DNA of 54,516 nt from Parapedobacter defluvii (GTDB lineage: Bacteria > Bacteroidota > Bacteroidia > Sphingobacteriales > Sphingobacteriaceae), in contig NZ_BMIK01000026.1 of assembly GCF_014642075.1 (NCBI RefSeq), positions 1-54,516 on the forward strand, in the 5' to 3' direction. Within the stretch, counting starts at the first letter, position 1. Each line of letters starts with the position of its first letter. This document shows positions 40,290 to 48,689 of the stretch, in pieces. The notes beneath the pieces were generated by a model. It saw only the letters and a program-made list of their open reading frames with translations, was not told where the DNA came from and did no database searches. The position numbers were made by a program, and so were the translations under genes.

Positions 40290-41390
40290 TTAGTTCTTTT
40301 CAGGGTTATCAACTGGGACCAAAGGCATGTCTTCGTCGTAGATCATCAAGCCATTCTGGTCCTTGATCTGAATGTGGAGCGATGAAATATCCATACCGCT
40401 AAACTCTTTGGCGATATGGATGTAGGCACGTTGGCGTGTCATGGCTCCTTCCAGCTCACCGGAGATCGTCTTAGAACCGCCCGTTATTGTATAGGTGAGC
40501 CGCTGCCCGCGCAGGTTATTGTCGCGTGTGATGGTCAGGAGATCGTGGATGCTGATTTTCAGCGGGAAGAACGACAACACCGGAGGCAAGGGCTCCGGCA
40601 CGCCCGGAGCGATGATTTTATAATCCGGGGATGCACCCGCCCAATCGGGTGTAGCATCGTTTCCGTTGTATTTGACGGCCAAAAAAACCACGTTTTCCAT
40701 TTCAAACTCTTCGGTCACGTTAAAGTAGTCTTGCGGCACGATGTCTTTTTTATAGATGCCATTTCCGAGATGCCTGAAAGCGGTTTTTTCCCGGATTTCG
40801 GGTATCCATGCCTGAAATTCCTGCAGGGCTGACCAATCATTCAATCCACCGTGCATGTGCACGGTCGAAGGTGCGGGAAGAAAACCTTCCACCAAGTTCG
40901 CATTGAAAAGGATGGACAGGGTGCCGCCTAGCTGGAAATCAGACGGGGCAAAATCCATCTGCTTGCCGCTTTCCACGAAATTTTTGATGTAGTCGGTTTT
41001 GGGCAAAGAAAGCGTACCCGTCAGCTTCGTAGCATCCAGGTCCCGGATGAGGAAATAAAACGCTTCCGTGTTGGCAAAGAGTTCCTCAACCGTCATCCCG
41101 AAAAACTCGGTCGGCGTGAAGCGGATGCTCCAGATCCGGTCGCCACTGTAGGTGATGGGTATGGGGGTACCCGTGGGGTTGGTGGGAGCCCAGATCCATA
41201 GATACAATTGCTCGCCGTCTTTCACCTGCGTTGCACTGGCAAAATCAAAATACCACGTCACAGGCTCATCTAGGGTATAGACGGCAGGAACCGTCCACAT
41301 GCGGTCTGGATTGGTGATCGTCTCCTGTGCTTTTAAGATGGGGCATAACAAGAGCATACACCCTAATAAACAGTATATCAGTCTATTCAT
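40290..41390 (-). CDS. SusE/F-like secreted binding protein
   Basis: The 366-residue exported protein has a signal peptide (MNRLIYCLLGCMLLLCPILK, cleavage near AQ). No lipobox is placed correctly, so it may be periplasmic or held by partners. The first beta-sandwich module (about 30-110: LYLWIWAPTNPTGTPIPITY, AFYFLIRD) is followed by a second (about 175-250: HMHGGLNDWSALQEFQAWIP, VVFLAVKYNGND) reminiscent of starch-binding modules in SusE/SusF, then a C-terminal beta domain. It sits before susC rather than after susD, which is unusual. Three bases separate its stop from the SusC start region. Confidence 0.6.
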   Translation of the reverse strand: MNRLIYCLLGCMLLLCPILKAQETITNPDRMWTVPAVYTLDEPVTWYFDFASATQVKDGEQLYLWIWAPTNPTGTPIPITYSGDRIWSIRFTPTEFFGMTVEELFANTEAFYFLIRDLDATKLTGTLSLPKTDYIKNFVESGKQMDFAPSDFQLGGTLSILFNANLVEGFLPAPSTVHMHGGLNDWSALQEFQAWIPEIREKTAFRHLGNGIYKKDIVPQDYFNVTEEFEMENVVFLAVKYNGNDATPDWAGASPDYKIIAPGVPEPLPPVLSFFPLKISIHDLLTITRDNNLRGQRLTYTITGGSKTISGELEGAMTRQRAYIHIAKEFSGMDISSLHIQIKDQNGLMIYDEDMPLVPVDNPEKN

Positions 41391-41395
41391 GTTGG

Positions 41396-41923
41396 TTATT
41401 GGTTAGCTTTTGACAATTTGTATTGGTAGGACACAAACGAGACACCTGCGGTTTTTCGGGTAAGGGTCAGGTCCATTACCGGATTTGCACCCGGCATCGC
41501 GGAGATGTTCAACTGCCCGATCAAGGAAGTTTTTCCGGCATCTGAATACAGGTTGATTACCGGAGCCGGACCGGCTGCACGGGGAAAATCGGTATCCAGG
41601 TCCCAGAATCCGCTGCTTGGGAACAGCTCCGGTGCATTTCCATCCACACGGTATGCCGTGGGGCGGTTGTCTGCATCCACGTCCAACGTGATCTGAAAGG
41701 TCGAAAAATCAAACTGGTCATACAGGCTGATCTCGTCGGGTTGGATACCCGCGGTCTTGGCCGTTTCGTCGATCTGCAATACATCGCTCAACGTCCAGCT
41801 ACCCTTGACCTTTTCATAGAGCGTGATCGGCTCCACAAAACTTCCATCGTCTATCTTGTGGCAAGACATAAAGGACAGGGTGCCGATGAAGCATAACAAA
41901 GCAATACGTAGTTTATTGTTCAT
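41396..41923 (-). CDS. DUF5004-like lipoprotein, first structural gene of locus 2
   Basis: The 175-residue lipoprotein has signal MNNKLRIALLCFIGTLSFMSC (Cys 21). The body starts LYEKVKGSWTLSDVLQID, a lipocalin-like/DUF5004 pattern, and is beta-rich. Its role is unknown; proteins of this kind occur with SusCD loci and may bind ligand. It is the first gene after the putative promoter with tandem repeats at 41961-41990 and precedes the SusE-like gene by 5 bases. Confidence 0.6.
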   Translation of the reverse strand: MNNKLRIALLCFIGTLSFMSCHKIDDGSFVEPITLYEKVKGSWTLSDVLQIDETAKTAGIQPDEISLYDQFDFSTFQITLDVDADNRPTAYRVDGNAPELFPSSGFWDLDTDFPRAAGPAPVINLYSDAGKTSLIGQLNISAMPGANPVMDLTLTRKTAGVSFVSYQYKLSKANQ

Positions 41924-41960
41924 GTCGGGTTAATAAATTGGTTTACAAGAATTACTTGGA

Positions 41961-41990
41961 CGAAAGTAAGTTGATTATCGTTTGATTATC
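41961..41990 (-). promoter_or_regulatory. Promoter and tandem repeat of SusR-like locus
   Basis: On the minus strand GATAATCAAAC-GATAATCAAC (41990-41970) is a tandem repeat immediately followed by TACTTTCG (41968-41961), one base off the -7 consensus. No TTTG -33 box exists; the tandem repeat takes its place at about -14 to -34. The predicted start is about 30 bases before the first gene. This is what an activator-dependent promoter of a SusR-type regulator should look like. Confidence 0.55.
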
Positions 41991-42114
41991 CGGAGTAGAA
42001 AATAAATATAAACAAAAGGTAAGGTATTTTTTGATTTTTTTGCTGATTTTCAACGAATTGTGTGTGTTCCGGTTTCGAAAAAATATAAAAGGATTAAGGC
42101 GGTTATTACCGGAA

Positions 42115-43737
42115 TCAAAAGGAATTTACACCTATTTTCATGATTTTGTTTTCGAATTCATCACGCGGAACGATTGATTTATTCCGGTAGCGGGATCGGT
42201 AATTGTAGATGGTGGCCAGCGAGTAGTTGAGAAATTCCGCAATTTTCGCACTGTCGGTGATACCTAAGCGGATGAGTGCGAAAATGCGTAATTCGGTACT
42301 CAGCTTTTCATTGGGTTTTAAGGTTACCTGCTCGCCTTCGGGCAACAGTGCGTTAAACCGATGGACGAAGTCGGGAAAGAGTTTGAGGAATGACTCGTCG
42401 AATTTGTGGTAAAACTCCGTGCGCTCATCTTCGATGAACTGGGTAGACTTGATGGTGTTAAAGAGCTCGTCGGCATTGCTTGTCTTTGCCTTGTTGTATA
42501 GCTTTTTCTGGTATTTATCGATCTTTTCAATGTACAGCGAGCACAGTTCAAGAAAATGGCCGATGTATTCTTCTTTGATGTGGTTGGTCTCGGCCAGTGC
42601 CAGGTTGTTCTGCCTCAGTTGTTCGTTAATGGTGCTGATTTCTTTTTTTGCCCGGGACACCTTACGGACTTCACGGATAATCAAAAAGATACCGATCAGC
42701 AACCCGAAAGAAAGAACACTGATCACGGCTAAGAGGTATTCGAGTTTGCGTTGCTGGGCTGCCTGATTGGTTTGGTAAGCCCTGTTAATGATCTGCAGCA
42801 CTTTGGATGTCTGGAAATTCCGTATGCGCGCATTGTAGAAGTTGGCATCTTCCATGCTTTTTTTGATGTAGCTGTTTGCGCGGTTGATATCGCCCGATTC
42901 GTACAGCAGGGTTGCCAGCTCCCGCAAGGAAACATTCTCCATGATGTTGCCGCGGATGTCCGATAGCGCGGAAAGGGCCAGGTGTGCCTTGACCTTCGTT
43001 GAATCGCCCTTTACCCGGTAGAAAAAGGACAACACCGAATTGAGAATGGAGTAGGGGCGCGTACCCAGCTTGGCCTTGGGCAGGTAAATGTACAGCACCT
43101 TTTCCGCTTTATCCAACTGGCCGGTATTGATGTACTTAATCCCGTAATAGGAAGCGTATTCATAGGTGCTTTGCGGAAGCACACGCAAAAACTGCTCGTA
43201 ATAGAAGTCCCGTTGCTGGGTCATGGAAGGATCGCCATACCCATCGTTGTAAAATTCCAGCCAGAATACATAGGTCTCGTAATACGCCTTGTAGTATTCG
43301 ATTTCCTGGGCCGCGGTCAGCGTTTCCTTGGGGATACTGCCAAGCAGTTCCAGTGATTTGTCAAACATGGCGGCTTTGAACAATACCGATGCCAGCTGAA
43401 TCTTGCTGTCGATGATCCGGCTAATATCCCCGGAAGCTTCCGCAATGTCAAGTTGCCTCAGCGCATACTGCCGGGCCGAATCGCACCGGTAATATTCGTA
43501 GGCGTGCGTGAGGTTCCGGCATACGTCGTATTGTTCGCCAACGGACAAACCGGGAGTGGCAAGCTGTTCTTTCAGTGTACGAATATGCTGCTCTTTTTCT
43601 TTTTTAAATTGTTCCGCCTGACCGATCACCTTATCCAGTTCCACCAATAGGGCGTTTGTTTTTGCATCATCTCCGGCGTGCACAAAGAAGGGAAGGCCAA
43701 GGAAAAAAAGAAACGTAAAAATCCGGACTGTCATCAT
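42115..43737 (-). CDS. SusR-like DUF6377 regulator of locus 2
   Basis: The 540-residue membrane-bound regulator has an N-terminal signal (MMTVRIFTFLFFLGLPFFVHA), a periplasmic TPR-type sensor (about 30-325; LFKAAMFDKSLELLGSIPKE), one membrane helix (about 331-352, YLLAVISVLSFGLLIGIFLI), a cytoplasmic coiled coil (KEISTINEQLRQNNLALAET) and a C-terminal DUF6377 HTH (about 485-525, ELRIFALIRLGITDSAKIAE then FLNYSLATIYNYRSRYRNKS). Size and layout match SusR of Bacteroides thetaiotaomicron, which senses maltose/maltooligosaccharide and activates sus genes. TATCTTTG at 43807-43800 is its probable -7 box. It is followed by the SusCD operon 191 bases downstream. Confidence 0.88.
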   Translation of the reverse strand: MMTVRIFTFLFFLGLPFFVHAGDDAKTNALLVELDKVIGQAEQFKKEKEQHIRTLKEQLATPGLSVGEQYDVCRNLTHAYEYYRCDSARQYALRQLDIAEASGDISRIIDSKIQLASVLFKAAMFDKSLELLGSIPKETLTAAQEIEYYKAYYETYVFWLEFYNDGYGDPSMTQQRDFYYEQFLRVLPQSTYEYASYYGIKYINTGQLDKAEKVLYIYLPKAKLGTRPYSILNSVLSFFYRVKGDSTKVKAHLALSALSDIRGNIMENVSLRELATLLYESGDINRANSYIKKSMEDANFYNARIRNFQTSKVLQIINRAYQTNQAAQQRKLEYLLAVISVLSFGLLIGIFLIIREVRKVSRAKKEISTINEQLRQNNLALAETNHIKEEYIGHFLELCSLYIEKIDKYQKKLYNKAKTSNADELFNTIKSTQFIEDERTEFYHKFDESFLKLFPDFVHRFNALLPEGEQVTLKPNEKLSTELRIFALIRLGITDSAKIAEFLNYSLATIYNYRSRYRNKSIVPRDEFENKIMKIGVNSF

Positions 43738-43799
43738 ATTGGCTAAGCGGTCTCCTGTCCCTTGCCATCCGCACAGGGCACCTATGGAAGAGACGGATC

Positions 43800-43807
43800 C
43801 AAAGATA
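43800..43807 (-). promoter_or_regulatory. -7 box of the SusR-like gene
   Basis: TATCTTTG on the minus strand matches TAnnTTTG exactly, about 63 bases before the ATG; TTTTC sits 19 bases upstream as a weak -33 element. Confidence 0.4.
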
Positions 43808-43851
43808 GGAAAAAGAGGGGGTGTAAGAAAATAATGACCGGGTTGAACGGA

Positions 43852-44952
43852 TTAAACGTTGAACCGGAAGTGCATGATGTCTCCATCCTGCACGAGATAG
43901 GTTTTCCCTTCCACACCCAGCTTACCGGCTTCTTTCACGGCAGCTTCGGAGCCGTAGTTGACAAAGTCGTTGTATTTGATGACTTCGGCGCGAATGAATC
44001 CTTTTTCAAAATCTGTGTGAATGACACCTGCGGCCTGCGGAGCGGTAAAGCCGTTTTCGATGGTCCAGGCACGTACCTCCTGAACACCCGCCGTGAAATA
44101 GGTGGCCAGGTTCAACAGCCGATAGGCCGCACGGATGAGTTTATTGACACCCGATTCGGTAAGGCCGAGGTCTTCCAGGAAAAGCTGCCGCTCTTCGTAG
44201 CTGTCCAGCTGGGCAATTTCCGACTCGATCTGTGCGGAAATGATCAGTACTTCGGCGTCCTCGTCTTTGACGGCTTCTTTGACCTGTTCCACGTATGCAT
44301 TGCCTGTATTCACCGAGCCCTCGTCTACGTTGCAGACATATAAAATAGGTTTCACGGTGAGCAGCGACAGATCGGCGATGAATTCAAAGTCTTCCTTGGA
44401 TAGGGGAGCCGTACGGGCCGACTTGCCCGATTCGAGGTGGCTTTTTACCACAGACAGGATGTCATAGCTCCGCTTGGCTTCCTTGTCGCCTCCCGTTTTG
44501 GCCTGTTTTTCCACCCGCTGGATGCGTTTGGTTACGGTATCCAGGTCTTTCAGTTGCAATTCGGTATCGATAATCTCCTTGTCGCGCACCGGGTCTACCG
44601 ACCCATCTACGTGCACCACATTGCCGTCGTCAAAGCAGCGCAGTACGTGAATGATTGCATCCGTATTGCGGATGTTGCCGAGGAATTGGTTGCCCAGGCC
44701 CTCGCCTTTACTTGCACCTTTTACGAGGCCGGCAATATCGACGATTTCAATGGTATTGGGTACAATGCGCTGCGGCTTTACCAACTCGGCCAATTTATTC
44801 AGCCGTTCGTCCGGTACCGTGATCACACCCACATTGGGCTCAATGGTACAGAATGGAAAATTAGCTGCCTGTGCTTTCGCATTGGAAAGGCAGTTGAATA
44901 ACGTGGATTTGCCTACGTTGGGTAGGCCGACGATGCCGCACTGTAAAGCCAT
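43852..44952 (-). CDS. ychF: Redox-regulated ATPase YchF (Obg-like)
   Basis: A 366-residue universally conserved P-loop protein with the usual length. G1 is GLPNVGKSTLFN (8-19), the switch region is VDIAGLVKGASKGEGLGNQF, G4 is replaced by the YchF type (LYVCNVDEG), and a coiled-coil insert lies in the middle with the TGS domain at the end (EVIKYNDFVNYGSEAAVKEA to DIMHFRFNV). It binds ATP rather than GTP and associates with ribosomes. TATCTTTG (44985-44978) is a likely -7 box 25 bases before the ATG. Confidence 0.97.
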   Translation of the reverse strand: MALQCGIVGLPNVGKSTLFNCLSNAKAQAANFPFCTIEPNVGVITVPDERLNKLAELVKPQRIVPNTIEIVDIAGLVKGASKGEGLGNQFLGNIRNTDAIIHVLRCFDDGNVVHVDGSVDPVRDKEIIDTELQLKDLDTVTKRIQRVEKQAKTGGDKEAKRSYDILSVVKSHLESGKSARTAPLSKEDFEFIADLSLLTVKPILYVCNVDEGSVNTGNAYVEQVKEAVKDEDAEVLIISAQIESEIAQLDSYEERQLFLEDLGLTESGVNKLIRAAYRLLNLATYFTAGVQEVRAWTIENGFTAPQAAGVIHTDFEKGFIRAEVIKYNDFVNYGSEAAVKEAGKLGVEGKTYLVQDGDIMHFRFNV

Positions 44953-44977
44953 GAATTGTCCTCTATTTAAACGGGTG

Positions 44978-44985
44978 CAAAGATA
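44978..44985 (-). promoter_or_regulatory. -7 box of ychF
   Basis: TATCTTTG on the minus strand matches TAnnTTTG exactly; no -33 box is evident. The start would be about 20 bases before the ATG. Confidence 0.4.
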
Positions 44986-45008
44986 ACAATTAGTCTGACA
45001 TCCGGATA

Positions 45009-47663
45009 CTACTTTTGCTCCGCTAAGTAAGCCACCAACGATGCGAATTCCTGATAGCTCAATGCATTGGCCAATCCTTCCGGCATCATGGAGTGCTCCA
45101 GTTCCTGCCGGCTTGCGATTTCTGATTTCGCAAGGGTCGTGGCGGCACCGGCAATGTTGCGGATTGTAAGCTTGTCGGCCGATTCTTCCGTGACAAAGCC
45201 TACGTATGCATTCCCGCTTTTTGTCTGGATCTGCACCGTTGAGAAGCCCTGCGATATAGAAGCATTGGGTTTCAGGATGGATTCGGCGATCTGCTGGCGG
45301 TTCATGATGGATCCGATCTGCCCCATGAAAGGGCCTTTCTGTACTTCGCTGCGGTCAACGGCATGGCAGGTTTTGCATCCCTGCTGTACAAAAAGTGCGG
45401 CTCCTTCTTTCGCATCGCCCTTGAGTTTATCCAGCGCCAACATGATGTCCTCGATCGAGGATTCGCCCACTTGTCCTTTCTTATTTTTGAGTTTCTCCAG
45501 ATCCACCTGCGGTGCGTCTTCTTTTGGGGGCTGTATTTCGAGGATGCCGAATTGGTTAATCGCTAGCCGATACCTCGTGTTGAGTACCTTGAAGAAATCC
45601 TTGTTGGAGCTTCCTGCCTTTTTCCACTGTTCCAACAAGAATGCCCGGATGGCGGGTGTGCCTTCCCACTCCACACCCTTGTAATAGGGGCCGTGTGTGT
45701 CTGGCCGCGTGCTCCACCACCACGATGCATCATATGGCGCTTCCTCATGGTAAATGCGTGCCAGTGTGTTGATGAGTTTTGCCTTGAATGCCTCGTCGTC
45801 CGTGTTTTCGTGTGCTACAATCAATGCCTGCACTACACGGTCGTCATGCATATAGCGCATGGCCCACAACGCGAGCTCGCGGTTTCCGGTGTTCAATGCC
45901 TCGATGCACTCATCTATTGCATTAAGGGCAACCAGGGCTTTCACAGCCAGGTGCGGCAAGATAATTTCGGAATTGGGGGTAGCGTGGGGTCCTTCGGTTC
46001 CCAGGTCGGGCGACTTGAAAGAGGAGGGGACCTGCGTTTCCAGTAAGGTATTGATTGCTCCCTTGTTCCCCAGGCGTCCCACGCCGATGATAGCTGCCGC
46101 TTTGACACGTGGTGAGGCCGAGCGCAGTCCTAAAAGAAACGGCTCTAAGGGGACGTCGCTCGCCCACGCCTTACGGTCGGCCAATGCCCGGAGCGCGTAT
46201 TCCTGTAAGTCGGTATCGGTTGTGGCTTCCACCAGTTGCGCAATTCCTTCCTTTCCAGTCAATTGGGTATAGGTGTACAGCGCAGCAACGCGTGATTCCA
46301 TCGCCAGCGACCTGTCTTCTACAAGTTTCCAGATGCGTGGGGCGGCATCGGCATTATCGGCCCTGCTCAGCAGTTCGTATTGGGCTGCCAACCGGGCTTT
46401 GGCACGCGGCGATTTCAGTAGCGCGACCAGCTTCCGGTTTGAAAACTGCTGAATATCGTCAAGAGGTTCATACCTGAATCCGGTGGGTACTGCCCGCACC
46501 ACATAGCCAATATCGGGGCTACCCGAATAGCCCGCACCGTCCCAGGCCGATAAATACATCGTTCCGGAAGCATCGATGTCCACATCTGTAATCTGGGGTA
46601 ACTGGATGAATTTTTCTTCCTGCTGCGTAAACGTTGCCTGATCGGGCTGTACGGGATGCCGGTAGAGATAACTGCGGCCCCAGTCGGCCATCAGTGGCGT
46701 ATTGTTGTATTCGTCCGGCCAGCGGTCGTCATTAAGGTAAAGGGATCCGGTACCTGAACCGCCGCCTAGATCAACCAGTGCGGGAATAATTTCTTCTGTG
46801 AAATGCTGGAATAATATCGGGTAGCCGTATTCGCCCGACTGGAGCTGGTGTGAAAAGCGGATGTTCCAGCCCCCGCCGTCGTTGGTATTGTCACGTGTAA
46901 AAATATTCATGAACGGATCGATGGCTACGTCGTAGATGTTCCGCAAGCCATGCGTGTATACCTCCATCTCGGTCCCGTTTGGCCGTACGCGTACGATGCC
47001 ACCGCCCAGCATGGTTAACCGCTTGCCACTCCGGTCGGTTGCGTTATGGAAACCAAAGTCGCCCGCGGCAATGTAAATCCAGCCGTCGATACCCATCTGG
47101 ATACCGTTCGTGGCATGGTCGGTGCCTCGTTCAACAAGGTACGTCGGGTTACTGATATCCGTAATCAACGGCTTGGGCTCGCCGTCCGCAATGCCGTCTT
47201 TATTGAGGTCTTCGTAGACAATAAGATCCATATTGGCCGCTTTTTGGGTTTCCTGAGAAAAGCGGGTATGCAACACAAATACCTGATCGCCTACTGCCAA
47301 TATCCCCCTGGGGTTATCCACATGGGCAAATTCTGTATGGGAATCCATAATGCCATCGCCATTGCAGTCGATCAGTTTGACAATTGCGCCCTGGCCCATT
47401 TCCTTTCCGAGGGATCCAATCTTATCGACGCCCACAAAAACATCGCCGGAAGCAGATACGGCTAGGCAGGCCGGACTAGGTACCAGGTCCGGGCCAGCAA
47501 AAACATTGATATCCAGTTTTTCGGGCCATTCCAATGCGGACGCCAACGAATCAGTCATGCTGAGGTAGCGGTCTTCTGTGACAGGTGTGCAATTTTTGTT
47601 CGTTGAGTCGCACGCTGACGCTAAAAATGCGGCAACAAGAATCAACGCGTGAAAGTCTTTCAT
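45009..47663 (-). CDS. Propeller/HEAT/cytochrome c lipoprotein (membrane-bound dehydrogenase type)
   Basis: The 884-residue lipoprotein has signal MKDFHALILVAAFLASAC (Cys 18). The N-terminal beta-propeller (about 40-385) of the PVC-type/DUF7133 sugar-dehydrogenase-like group includes PSPACLAVSASGDVFVG, DGWIYIAAGDFGFHN and GLRNIYDVAIDPFMN. A HEAT-like helical middle (about 400-690) has AALYTYTQLTGKEGIAQLVE, and the C-terminal cytochrome c domain carries one heme site CKTCH with axial Met likely in the MMPEG stretch. It probably oxidises a sugar or alcohol outside the inner membrane and passes electrons to its own heme. It stands alone between ychF and the fructosamine-kinase-like gene. Confidence 0.85.
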   Translation of the reverse strand: MKDFHALILVAAFLASACDSTNKNCTPVTEDRYLSMTDSLASALEWPEKLDINVFAGPDLVPSPACLAVSASGDVFVGVDKIGSLGKEMGQGAIVKLIDCNGDGIMDSHTEFAHVDNPRGILAVGDQVFVLHTRFSQETQKAANMDLIVYEDLNKDGIADGEPKPLITDISNPTYLVERGTDHATNGIQMGIDGWIYIAAGDFGFHNATDRSGKRLTMLGGGIVRVRPNGTEMEVYTHGLRNIYDVAIDPFMNIFTRDNTNDGGGWNIRFSHQLQSGEYGYPILFQHFTEEIIPALVDLGGGSGTGSLYLNDDRWPDEYNNTPLMADWGRSYLYRHPVQPDQATFTQQEEKFIQLPQITDVDIDASGTMYLSAWDGAGYSGSPDIGYVVRAVPTGFRYEPLDDIQQFSNRKLVALLKSPRAKARLAAQYELLSRADNADAAPRIWKLVEDRSLAMESRVAALYTYTQLTGKEGIAQLVEATTDTDLQEYALRALADRKAWASDVPLEPFLLGLRSASPRVKAAAIIGVGRLGNKGAINTLLETQVPSSFKSPDLGTEGPHATPNSEIILPHLAVKALVALNAIDECIEALNTGNRELALWAMRYMHDDRVVQALIVAHENTDDEAFKAKLINTLARIYHEEAPYDASWWWSTRPDTHGPYYKGVEWEGTPAIRAFLLEQWKKAGSSNKDFFKVLNTRYRLAINQFGILEIQPPKEDAPQVDLEKLKNKKGQVGESSIEDIMLALDKLKGDAKEGAALFVQQGCKTCHAVDRSEVQKGPFMGQIGSIMNRQQIAESILKPNASISQGFSTVQIQTKSGNAYVGFVTEESADKLTIRNIAGAATTLAKSEIASRQELEHSMMPEGLANALSYQEFASLVAYLAEQK

Positions 47664-47708
47664 GAAGTCTATATATCTGTTTGCGGTGGTAAATATAAGG
47701 ATGTCTGA

Positions 47709-48605
47709 CTATTGGGAACGTATAAATCGCTGTAAATTATTTCGGATTGCCGGAATGTACGCGTCTCCGAACAGGTTCAGGTGCACCAACAACGGGTACA
47801 AATTCCAAAGGTCGACACGTTTCTCCCATCCGTGTTGCAAGGGATAGACTTCGTTGTAAGCTGTGTAGAACCGTTCGGAAAATCCGCCGAATAGGCGCGT
47901 CATAGCTATATCTACTTCGCGGTGACCGTAATAGACGGCAGGGTCTATCAATAGGGGGGTGCCGGTCTGATCTACCAGGTAATTACCGCTCCATAGATCG
48001 CCATGGAGGAGTGAGGGCGATTCGGCAGGGTAGAGGTTGGCCAGGCGAGAAAACAGAAAATCGAATTGTTTCCACAGATCCGTTCTGTCCAAAACCTGCT
48101 CCGCCAGCTCCAATTGCCGCTGCAAGCGCTGCCCGATAAAAAAGTCATCCCAGTTCGCCGTGGGGGTATTATGTTGGGGTAATGGCCCGATAAAATTATC
48201 CTGATCCAGTCCGTAGGTGTCTGCTTGCCGACGGTGTACGGAAGCCAGGAGCCTGCCCAGTGCTTCCTGTTGATCGGGACCGTGCTTATCCCCCGCATTG
48301 ATCCATCGCATGAGCAAAAAGCTCTCACCCTGCGCCTGGCCGGTAAAGAACGTTTGCGGCACATGGGCAGGTCCCGATGCGTCGCGTAATCGGTCCAGCC
48401 CGTTGGATTCTGCCAGGAACATCCGGGTTGCCATCGGATGGCTGTTTACCTTTACAAAATAGTTGCCTTTTGACGTTTGGATCTTGTAAGCCCGGTTGAC
48501 ATCGCCGCCCGCTATGGGTATCACCGATTGGATAGACGGGCGTTGCTGCTCCAGATTTTTAAGGGAAGCTTCCAGCGCGTGGTATAGGGATTCAGACAAT
48601 ATCAT
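47709..48605 (-). CDS. Fructosamine kinase family protein
   Basis: The 298-residue kinase has the FN3K/aminoglycoside-phosphotransferase fold: IAGGDVNRAYKIQTSKGNYF (P-loop-like N-lobe with the ATP Lys in FVKVN), SLLHGDLWSGNYLVDQTGTP (catalytic loop HGDLWSGN) and LLIDPAVYYGHREVDIAMT (metal-binding IDPA). These enzymes phosphorylate fructosamines or ribulosamines so that glycation adducts break down. Single gene; ends 45 bases before the start of the cytochrome lipoprotein gene. Confidence 0.93.
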   Translation of the reverse strand: MILSESLYHALEASLKNLEQQRPSIQSVIPIAGGDVNRAYKIQTSKGNYFVKVNSHPMATRMFLAESNGLDRLRDASGPAHVPQTFFTGQAQGESFLLMRWINAGDKHGPDQQEALGRLLASVHRRQADTYGLDQDNFIGPLPQHNTPTANWDDFFIGQRLQRQLELAEQVLDRTDLWKQFDFLFSRLANLYPAESPSLLHGDLWSGNYLVDQTGTPLLIDPAVYYGHREVDIAMTRLFGGFSERFYTAYNEVYPLQHGWEKRVDLWNLYPLLVHLNLFGDAYIPAIRNNLQRFIRSQ

Positions 48606-48639
48606 GGGGGGAAATTACGCATTGCCCGCTGTAAAGAAA

Positions 48640-48669
48640 AACGGGAGGCTCAATTTTGAACCTCCCGTT
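48640..48669 (-). terminator. Terminator of the C1 peptidase gene
   Basis: On the minus strand AACGGGAGG and CCTCCCGTT (48669-48661/48648-48640) form a perfect 9-bp stem with a 12-base loop containing a further TTGA/TCAA pairing, followed by TTTTCTTT. It lies 20 bases past the peptidase stop. Confidence 0.75.
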
Positions 48670-48689
48670 ACGGGCATGAAGATTCCTAA

